Source: Nostoc sp. S13 (GTDB taxonomy: Bacteria > Cyanobacteriota > Cyanobacteriia > Cyanobacteriales > Nostocaceae). Taken from it: a DNA stretch of 43,623 nucleotides. This document shows positions 23,957 to 32,080 of this stretch, in pieces. The stretch lies in the NCBI RefSeq assembly GCF_029379315.1, contig NZ_JAQYWQ010000053.1, positions 1-43,623 of the forward strand, given 5' to 3'. Under the pieces are notes generated by a model. It saw only the letters and a list, made by a program, of their open reading frames with translations. It had not been told where the DNA came from and did no database searches. Numbering within the stretch: the first letter of the stretch is position 1; the number at the start of each line of letters is the position of its first letter. The position numbers and the translations under genes were made by a program.

Positions 23957-24778
23957 ATGAACACTGAAATAAATTCCAGAATACCTGTTGCTCTAACCAT
24001 TGCTGGTTCAGATAGCGGTGGGGGTGCAGGAATTCAAGCTGATTTACGCACCTTTGCTTTTCACTGTGTCCACGGTACTAGCGCTATAACCTGTGTGACG
24101 GCACAAAACACTCTAGGAGTAAGCAGGGTTGATGCCATGCCAAGAGAGGCTGTTGTGGCGCAAATTCAGGCAGTAGTTGAGGATATTGGCGTACAAGCTG
24201 CCAAAACGGGAATGTTGCTCAATCAGGAAATTATCTTTGCTGTTGCCCAGCAGGTAGAAGTTTTACAAATTGCTAATCTAGTAGTTGATCCAGTAATGGT
24301 GTCACGTACAGGAGCACAATTGATTGATGATGATGCTGTGAAGACTCTGTGCCATGCCCTGATTCCCAAGGCGGTTATCATTACGCCGAATCGCTACGAA
24401 GCCCAGATTTTGAGCGGTTTACAAATTAATTCCTTGGAGGATATGCAAGCCGCTGCTGAAATTATTCACAAGACTTTACGGACGAAGGCTGTTTTAGTCA
24501 AAGGCGGAGGTATGCAGGGAGATATGCGTGGCGTTGATATCTGGTTTGATGGGGACAAGTTGGAAGTTTTGACTTGCCAGCAAGTAGAGACCAAAAATAC
24601 CCACGGGACTGGTTGTACACTATCGGCTGCGATCGCTGCTAATCTGGCTAAGGGAAAAGACTTGTGGCAGGCAGTGCAACACGCAAAGGAGTATGTGACT
24701 ACTGCACTCACTTACGCCCTAGATATTGGCCAAGGGCAAGGCCCTGTAGGACACTTCTTCCCATTGTTACAAAATTAA
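23957..24778 (+). CDS. thiD: Hydroxymethylpyrimidine/phosphomethylpyrimidine kinase
   Basis: Phosphorylates HMP and HMP phosphate in thiamine synthesis; 273 residues, a ribokinase-fold enzyme of the usual ThiD length. Characteristic blocks: AGSDSGGGAGIQADLRTF near the N-terminus, GTSAITCVTAQNT, VVDPVMVS and the anion-hole motif THGTGCTLSAAIAANLA near the C-terminus, where the Asp of the common GTGD-type motif is replaced by the ThiD-typical Cys. Single gene; no other thi genes in the window. Cytosolic. Confidence 0.96.
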   Translation: MNTEINSRIPVALTIAGSDSGGGAGIQADLRTFAFHCVHGTSAITCVTAQNTLGVSRVDAMPREAVVAQIQAVVEDIGVQAAKTGMLLNQEIIFAVAQQVEVLQIANLVVDPVMVSRTGAQLIDDDAVKTLCHALIPKAVIITPNRYEAQILSGLQINSLEDMQAAAEIIHKTLRTKAVLVKGGGMQGDMRGVDIWFDGDKLEVLTCQQVETKNTHGTGCTLSAAIAANLAKGKDLWQAVQHAKEYVTTALTYALDIGQGQGPVGHFFPLLQN

Positions 24779-24846
24779 CCTTTTGTGATCAAGGGGATTG
24801 GGAACTGGGGTATGGGAATGGGAGCAGGGGGAGATGAGGGAGTGAG

Positions 24847-24893
24847 GGAGAAGAATTAATAACTAATGCCCAATGCCCAATACCCAATGCCGC
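24847..24893. repeat. Degenerate heptamer repeats behind thiD
   Basis: Includes copies of ATGCCCA (AATGCCCAATGCCCAATACC) of the same heptamer class as the array at 43543-43623. Confidence 0.7.
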
Positions 24894-25014
24894 ATAATAA
24901 ATCTTTGCCCTTTCGGCATTTTTCTATTATTCTTGGGCATAGTTTCAGGGTTGACTATCTCTGTTAGCATCTCTGTACGATCTAATTACCTTGATTTTTA
25001 ATACCAAGTCCCCG

Positions 25015-25623
25015 ATGCGAACAACCATAGGTTCTGTTCACAGGAATTCGCCAACACCGACTACTCAAGCCTACCCTCCCTCTGTACCACTATCTGTATA
25101 CAGGGAATTGTCAACAGAGTTGCAAGCAACACAGGTGAGGCTAAATGCACTCACCACCCAAAATCAGCAATTAGCACAAGAGAATCAACTACTACGCCAA
25201 GAAATTATCAAAGTCGTTGAGTCTTTTTCTCACTTGCAAAAGTTTGTGGATTCCCGTGCTACGCCTAGTTATCACCAAGCTACCCAAGCTTCTGGCGACG
25301 TTAAAAGTGCAACCAAACAGCCAGTAGCACAAGCGCGTCCACGTCAGCAGGTTTCTCGTTCGCGCCCACCCGTTGTGCCCAAAGCCCCACCCGAAAAAAG
25401 CCGCCGCCAAGACTTTTCTACACCTGTAATTGAAATAAATTCCCCGATACCAGAAACAGTTTTTATCGAAGAGCAACAAGTAAGTTATTATTCCACTACT
25501 GAGCCAGATATCAAAGGACTCAATGGCTGGTGGTTAATTATCACCATCTTGTTAATCATGCTGACTGCCTTTAGTGCTGGATATTTTGTTGTGCGTCCCT
25601 TATTTGAACATCAGAAACGTTAG
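25015..25623 (+). CDS. Coiled-coil protein with C-terminal membrane anchor
   Basis: 202-residue protein of unknown function. A Gln/Leu-rich coiled coil (about residues 34-77, ELQATQVRLNALTTQNQQLA onward) is followed by a Pro/Arg/Ala-rich, probably disordered linker (about 85-145) and one C-terminal membrane helix (about 168-190, WWLIITILLIMLTAFSAGYF). This is a tail-anchored layout with a cytoplasmic N-terminus. I chose the ATG at 25015 over a TTG at 24991. It precedes glnB in the same direction but is separated by 358 bp, so a shared operon is unlikely. Confidence 0.72.
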   Translation: MRTTIGSVHRNSPTPTTQAYPPSVPLSVYRELSTELQATQVRLNALTTQNQQLAQENQLLRQEIIKVVESFSHLQKFVDSRATPSYHQATQASGDVKSATKQPVAQARPRQQVSRSRPPVVPKAPPEKSRRQDFSTPVIEINSPIPETVFIEEQQVSYYSTTEPDIKGLNGWWLIITILLIMLTAFSAGYFVVRPLFEHQKR

Positions 25624-26320
<697 letters not shown>

Positions 26321-26329
26321 AAAAGTTAT

Positions 26330-26426
26330 GAGTTAAGAGTTAAAAGTTATGAGTTGTGAGTCAGGGATAATGAATTAAGATTTAGCATAAATCCTAATTC
26401 CTAACTCCTAACTCCTAACTCTTAAC
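26330..26426. repeat. Heptamer repeats between glnB and rdgB
   Basis: Degenerate copies of AGTTATG/AGTTAAG on the left and TAACTCC on the right. The right block continues into the rdgB gene and encodes its last residues. Confidence 0.75.
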
Positions 26427-26993
26427 TCTCTCTAGTTGCGGAAGTAAAGCTGTAAAAGCCTTGCCTCGATGGCTAATTGAACCCTTCAACTCCCGTGTCA
26501 TCTCAGCAAAAGTCAATTGCAACTCTTGTACATAAAAAATTGGGTCGTAGCCGAAACCATCATTACCACGAGGTGTGTGGAGAATTTCACCACGACAAAC
26601 ACCTTCAGATTCTAATACGATCGCACCATCAGGACGAGCGATCGCTACTGCACAAACAAATTGAGCTTGCCGATTTAATTCGTTGCCTAATTCCTTCAAT
26701 ATCCTAGCAATGCGTTCTGAGTCCGTTTTAGCGTAACGTGCAGAATACACCCCTGGTGCGCCATTTAGGGCATCTACTTGCAAGCCCGAATCATCAGCAA
26801 TTGCCCAGTTTCCTGTGGCTTTAGCAATTTGTGAGGCTTTTAGACAAGCGTTCGCGGCAAAAGTTTCGCCCGTCTCTTCAATTTCCAATTCTTCAGGTTT
26901 GAGGGTTAATTCCCAACCAGAGTTTGTCAGGTAAGCTTGCATTTCCCGCAACTTACCTGGATTTCCTGTGGCTACTACGAGTAATTTGGCCAT
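26415..26993 (-). CDS. rdgB: XTP/dITP pyrophosphatase (HAM1/RdgB)
   Basis: House-cleaning enzyme that hydrolyses non-canonical purine triphosphates (dITP, XTP) to monophosphates; 192 residues. Motifs: VATGNPGKLREMQ at the N-terminus, ADDSGLQVDAL, GVYSARYA, GFGYDPIF and ISHRGKAF near the end, all expected for the family. The last residues (LERVKS) and the stop codon fall inside a TAACTCC-type heptamer repeat, so the extreme C-terminus is repeat-encoded. It lies downstream of the phosphomutase gene on the same strand, 86 bp away, with another heptamer array between. Converges with glnB. Confidence 0.96.
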   Translation of the reverse strand: MAKLLVVATGNPGKLREMQAYLTNSGWELTLKPEELEIEETGETFAANACLKASQIAKATGNWAIADDSGLQVDALNGAPGVYSARYAKTDSERIARILKELGNELNRQAQFVCAVAIARPDGAIVLESEGVCRGEILHTPRGNDGFGYDPIFYVQELQLTFAEMTRELKGSISHRGKAFTALLPQLERVKS

Positions 26994-27066
26994 TAGTCAT
27001 TGGTCATTGGTCATTGGTTATTAGTCATTGATCATTTACCAAGGACAAAGGACAAAGGACAAATGA
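26994..27066. repeat. Heptamer repeats upstream of rdgB
   Basis: Copies of GTCATTG followed by GGACAAA (four-fold), both seven bases long. Confidence 0.85.
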
Positions 27067-27079
27067 CTAATAATTAATT

Positions 27080-28519
27080 TTACTCCGCCCACTGTTTCGC
27101 CCAAGCAAGAGTTTGATGCACTTGCTCAATTGTCGGGGCTTCGCAGTACAAGCGTAAAACTGGCTCAGTACCGCTAAAGCGAATCATTAACCAGCTTTTA
27201 TCCGCGAGGCGGTACTTGTAGCCGTCAATTGTCTGGCAATCAATTACTGCTAACCCGGCAATTTCTGTTAAGGGTTCGCTTTGCAGTTGTTGCAAAAGAC
27301 GCGATCGCACTTGCATACTTGCTAAGGGCAAATCAATGCGATCGTATGCTGAGGTAAACCCTGTTTGATTCTGCAACTGGCGATAATACTCACCTAAATC
27401 CAAACCAGATTCTACAATCGCCTCTAGGACGTATAACGCTGACAGCAGGGCATCGCGTTCGGGAATATGGCTGCCATAGCCAATTCCTCCCGACTCTTCG
27501 CCACCCAGTAACACTTTTGCTGCTAACATTCTGTCAGCAATGTATTTATAACCAACTGCTGTCTCAAAAACTGAGAGGTTATGTAGTGCTGCCACAAGGG
27601 GCATCAAGTCTGAACCACTAACAGTTTTGACTATTTCACCACTAAAGCCACGCCTTAGGGTTAAGTGGTCGATTAATATCGGGATTAATACTTGGGAACT
27701 TAGGAAGTTGGCTTCTCCATCCACAGCTGCAATGCGATCGCAGTCTCCATCAAATACCAACCCCACAGTTAAACCTGATTTATCAGTTTCTCGGTGAGTT
27801 TTGATAACTTGAAATAGCTTTGAAAGGTATTTAGGCAAAGGTTCCGGCGCACCGCCACCAAAGAGGGGATCGCGTTCTGAGTTGATTTCTTTGACCTGAT
27901 TGCCTAGTAGTCTGGCCAATCCGCCAGCAGCAGCGCCATGCATGACATCGGCAAATAACGTCAATTTCCCAGAGGCGATCGCTTCTCGAATTTTGACGAT
28001 ATCAACTTTACCCTCTAGTGCTTGGGTATAACTGGGCCAAGGATCGAATTTCTCTTGCTTGCCTGGGGTAGCTGCTACTGGTACTACTCCAACGGACAAC
28101 TGCGCTTCTATCTCTTTTGTGACTTCTGGCGGTACTGACCCACCAAAATAGCCCTTGACTTTTAAACCCAAATATATACCAGGATTATGGCTGGCTGTAA
28201 TTACTAGCGCCCCTAAAGCATTGAGTTGTTTTGCTGCCCAACTATAAGCTGGGGTTGGAGCATAGCCCTCGCTCAACAGCACATCAAATCCAATCGCGGT
28301 GACAGTATCGGCAACAGCACGAGCAAAGTCTTCAGCCATGAATCGGCGATCGTAACCGACAATTATTGTCCGGCTACCCACAGTAGAAAAATATGTATCA
28401 TATAATACTTTTGCGGCAACTGGTGCGACCAGGGCTAGACGTTCAAAGGTGAACTCGTCACCAATAACGCCCCGCCAGCCGTCTGTACCAAACTTGATTG
28501 AGTTAGCTACAACTGGCAT
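27080..28519 (-). CDS. Phosphoglucomutase/phosphomannomutase
   Basis: Alpha-D-phosphohexomutase, 479 residues, four-domain layout. The phosphoserine loop TASHNP (Ser110) is followed by the metal-binding loop DGDCDR (around 260), the sugar-binding loop GEESGG (around 340) and the phosphate-binding loop RFSGTEPVLRLY (around 448). The enzyme interconverts sugar 1- and 6-phosphates; glucose versus mannose preference cannot be read from the sequence. Role would be glycogen, polysaccharide or lipopolysaccharide precursor supply. Start MPVVANSIKFGTDGWRG is typical. Next gene on the strand is rdgB. Confidence 0.93.
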   Translation of the reverse strand: MPVVANSIKFGTDGWRGVIGDEFTFERLALVAPVAAKVLYDTYFSTVGSRTIIVGYDRRFMAEDFARAVADTVTAIGFDVLLSEGYAPTPAYSWAAKQLNALGALVITASHNPGIYLGLKVKGYFGGSVPPEVTKEIEAQLSVGVVPVAATPGKQEKFDPWPSYTQALEGKVDIVKIREAIASGKLTLFADVMHGAAAGGLARLLGNQVKEINSERDPLFGGGAPEPLPKYLSKLFQVIKTHRETDKSGLTVGLVFDGDCDRIAAVDGEANFLSSQVLIPILIDHLTLRRGFSGEIVKTVSGSDLMPLVAALHNLSVFETAVGYKYIADRMLAAKVLLGGEESGGIGYGSHIPERDALLSALYVLEAIVESGLDLGEYYRQLQNQTGFTSAYDRIDLPLASMQVRSRLLQQLQSEPLTEIAGLAVIDCQTIDGYKYRLADKSWLMIRFSGTEPVLRLYCEAPTIEQVHQTLAWAKQWAE

Positions 28520-28649
28520 CTAGGTATCCTAACTGTCTACTTGAGGATTCTAGCATTCATACAGTGTATAAAGTAAAAAAAGAATCTAGTAATAATATTT
28601 GGCTGTTTCAACACAAAAGTGAGCAGACTTGTTTATGTAGCTGGGAATT

Positions 28650-29108
28650 CTAATCGCTAAGTATTCCAGTATTATCCAGATTTGAATGCATTAGCTGCTC
28701 TACCTCGGCAGCTTTTTCGCTTAAATCAAGCTCTCTGTAGATTTGTAGACTTTCAGTGAAAAATTGGGTAGCAGTTACCTTAGTACCTGATTGATGATGC
28801 TGGGAGCGGTTCAGGTATATTTCGCCCAAGAGTTTACGAGATGAAGCTTCAAGTTCTCGGCGATTGTACTCCTGAAAAACTTGGAGGGATTCTTGGGCTA
28901 GTTCTTCGGCTCGATCAAGATTTTTTAAGACACTGACTTCCAGATAAGCACGGGCGATATCAAGAGCTTCATGTGCTCGATTTACTGTCTGCCCCAGTTC
29001 GGCAAGATATGTCAAGCCAGTATTATAATATTCTTCAAATTGGGTAATTTGTTCTTGCGGTAACGAGTCGTCAATAGACGATAGGCGTAAGCGTTCTGAC
29101 CAATTAAG
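28650..29108 (-). pseudogene. 3'-terminal fragment of the NACHT-TPR gene
   Basis: Out-of-frame continuation of the large TPR gene. The reading frame is open from 29108 and gives natural sequence (SSIDDSLPQEQITQFEEYYN, LAELGQTVNRAHEALDIARA, RAEELAQESLQVFQ, LLGEIYLNRS), a helical C-terminal TPR tail ending at a TAG/TAA-type stop at 28650. The upstream part of the protein is in another frame, so a frameshift between about 29050 and 29108 separates it. An internal ATG at 29015 could start a 121-residue product, but there is no reason to think it is a real start. Confidence 0.7.
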
Positions 29109-30115
29109 CTAAAAACAATGTAGTCGTAAGCAAGATTTTCTTTGTAGTCTCCTGTGGTACTAATTTGAATTGCTTGAAGGATATTTTGTTCAGCTTGTGA
29201 CAGTAATTCAAAAGCTACTGCTCTATCTGAGCTATTTTTTGCTAGCAAGCGTTGGCTGTTACCAAGTTGCATACAGCGTGTAGCTTCACTCTCATCATGG
29301 CCTAAGTGCTGATGAAAATTTCGACTTTGCTGGTAATATTCAATCGCCTTGGTGTAATTCTTTAAATTGCGGTAGCAACTAGGGATCCAATATAGTAGAT
29401 TAGCCACATCCTGCTTTAGACCCAATTGCTTATAAAGGTCATGGCTTTGTTGGTGGTAGATGATCGCTTGTTCATATTTACCCCATGTTTGATATATACG
29501 TCCTAGCTGATAATGAGCAAGAGCTATTCTGGTTTGGTCATCTAACTGCTGGCGAAGTGCCAAATCCTTTTGTTCATACTCTACGGCTTGGTGATATTTA
29601 CCCCAATCACGATAGCAATCAGCTAGCCAATACCACAGGTCAGCTATATCTTTCTCTTTACCTAATTGCTTATAGAGGTCACGGCTTTGTTGGAAGTAAG
29701 TGATCGCTTGTTCATATTTTCCCCAAGTTTGATAGATTTGACCTAATTGACGGTAAGTTACAGCTATCAATGATGTGTCATTTAATGACTGGCGTATGAG
29801 TAAACAATGCTGCTGACACTCTAATGCCTGTTCATATTTGCCCCAGTCGCTATAACAATCAGCTAGCCAATACCACTGGTTAGCGACATTCTCCTGTAGA
29901 CTCAATTGCTTATAAAGGTCATGGCTTTGTTGGTGGTAGGCGATCGCTTGTTCATATTTACCCCAAGCTTGATATATATGTCCTAGCTGATAATGAGCAA
30001 AAGCTATTCCGGTTTGGTCATCTAATTGCTGGCAAATTGCCAAATCCTTTTGCTCACACTCTACGGCTTTCTGATATTTACCCCAATTACGATAGCAATC
30101 AGCTAAGTTGTACCA
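29012..30115 (-). pseudogene. Middle fragment of the NACHT-TPR gene
   Basis: 367 codons that resume the TPR array right after the inserted element: the frame starts WYNLADCYRNWGKYQKAVEC and continues through about three 80-residue double-TPR units, then the helical C-terminal region (CMQLGNSQRLLAKNSSDRAV, LSQAEQNILQAIQIS). It ends out of frame with LLTTRYRKNK and a short nonsense tail. No natural start codon: the first usable one is a TTG inside a repeat unit (30043). It is best read as part of one broken gene spanning 28650-35078. Confidence 0.75.
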
Positions 30116-32080
30116 TTAGACTTATCCACAAATAAACCTCAAAATAGCTGAAACCCTTACATAGCTGGCTTTTTAGCTTATATAAAACAGGAACCTCTAA
30201 AACCCTCTCCAGAGCTAGGTTTCAGCCAAATAAAGTTCTCATTTCCGGATAAGTCTATTGGTTAGCTATATCTTTCTCTTTACCTAATTGCTCATAGAGG
30301 TCACGGCTTTGTTGGAAGTAGGCGATCGCTTGTTCGTACTTGCCCCAAGATTGATGAATCCAGCCTAGTTGAAAGTAGGCACTAGCTATACGTGGTTGGT
30401 CTTCTAGCTTTTGACGTTGTGCCAAGCACTTTTGCTGACACTCAAGTGCTTGTTCATATTTACCCCATTCTCGGTAACACCCAGCTAAGTTGTACCACTG
30501 GGTTGCTAAATTCTTATCTTGACCCAATTGCTCATAAAGTTCGCGGCTTTGTTGGTGGTAGGCGATCGCTTCTTCATATTTACTCCAACTTTGATATATA
30601 AGTCCTAGCTGATAATGAGCAAGAGCTATTCTGGTTTGATCATCTAACTGCTGGCAAATTGCCAAGTCCTTTTGCTCACACTCTACGGCTTCCTGATATT
30701 TACCACAATCACGATAGCACGCAGCTAAGTTGTACCACTGATTACCTACATCCTTCTGTTTACCTAATTGCTCATAGAGGTCACGGCTTTGTTGATAGTG
30801 GGCGATCGCTTGTTCATATTTGCCCCATTCTTGATAAATCCGTCCTAATTGTCTGTAAGCAGAAGCTATTTCTGTTTGGTCTTCTAACTGCTGGTGGATT
30901 GCCAATTCTTTTTGCTCATACTCTAATGCCTGTTCATATTTACCCCATTCCCGATAGCAATTACCCAACCAATAACACTGGCTTGCGACATTCTCCTCTA
31001 GACCCAATTGCTCATATAGGTCACGGCTTTGTTGGTAATGGGCGATCGCTTGTTCATATTTGCCCCAAGCTTGATAGATTTTACCTAATTGTTGGTAAGC
31101 AGCTGCTACATTTGTTTGGTCATCCAGTTTTTGACGGATTGCTAAATCCTTGAGTTCATATTCGAGTGCCTGCTCATATTTTCCCCAGTCCCGATAGCAA
31201 GTAGCCAGCCAGATCCATAGGTTAGCTACATTTTTCTGTTTACCTAATTGCTCATAGAGGTTACGGCTTTGTTGGTAGTAGGCGATCGCTTCTTCGTATT
31301 TGCCCCAAGTTTGATAAATTCGTCCTAATTGCCAGTAGGAGAGGGCTATTCTCGTATGATTATCCATCTGCTGGCGAATTGCCAAATCCTTTTGCTCACA
31401 CTCTACGGCTTCCTGATATTTACCCCAATCACGATAACAACCTCCTAAGTTGTACCACTGGTTAGCTATATCTTTCTCTTTACCTAATTGCTCATAGAAG
31501 TCACGGCTTTGTTGGTAGTGGGTGATCGCTTCTTCATACTTACCCCATGCTTGATATATGCTTCCTAACTGCTTATAGGCATCTGCTATGTTAGATTGAT
31601 CATCCATCTGTTGACGAATTGCCAAATCCTTTTGCTCACACTCTACGGCTTCCTGATATTTACCCCAATCACGATAACAACCTCCTAAGTTGTACCACTG
31701 GTTAGCTATATCTTTCTCTTTACCTAATTGCTCATAGAAGTCACGGCTTTGTTGGTAGTGGGTGATCGCTTCTTCATACTTACCCCATGCTTGATATATG
31801 CTTCCTAACTGCTTATAGGCATCTGCTATGTTAGATTGATCATCCATCTGTTGACGAATTGCCAAATCCTTTTGCTCACACTCTACGGCTTCCTGATATT
31901 TACCCCAATCACGATAACAATCTGCTAAGTCGTACCACTGGTTAGCTATATCTTTCTCTTTACTTAATTGCCTATAAAGGTCAAGACTTTGTTGGTGGTA
32001 GGCGATCGCTTCTTCGTATTTACCCCAGTCTTGATAAGTTCTACCAATATCCCACAAATCACTTGCTTCATCTTCAGACT
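29430..32080. repeat. TPR-encoding tandem array, 240-bp period, 11 units
   Basis: The landmark GGCTTTGTTGG recurs at 240-bp steps (near 29443, 29683, 29923, 30305, 30545, 30785, 31025, 31265, 31505, 31745; the last at 31985 changed to GACTTTGTTGG). The only irregular step is 382 bp, which equals 240 plus the 142 bp gained by the element at 30118-30256 and its target duplication. Each unit encodes 80 residues, two TPRs. Confidence 0.95.
30118..30256. mobile_element. 139-bp MITE-like element with 3-bp target duplication
   Basis: Perfect 10-bp terminal inverted repeats AGACTTATCC and GGATAAGTCT enclose 119 bp without coding capacity. ATT flanks both ends (30115-30117 and 30257-30259). Removing the element and one ATT restores the TPR frame exactly (codons AAC CAA TGG, Asn-Gln-Trp, as in the sister repeats). 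The left end supplies the stop codon that truncates the NACHT protein. Transposase family not identified. Confidence 0.9.

Noticed and set aside
29012..29111. Programmed ribosomal frameshift joining the two TPR fragments
   Set aside because: No convincing slippery heptamer with downstream structure in the right phase; the nearby MITE lesion makes simple decay more likely.
29430..32080. Regular repeats considered as a CRISPR or minisatellite locus
   Set aside because: The period is 240 bp, in frame and coding for TPRs; no short conserved repeats with unique spacers.
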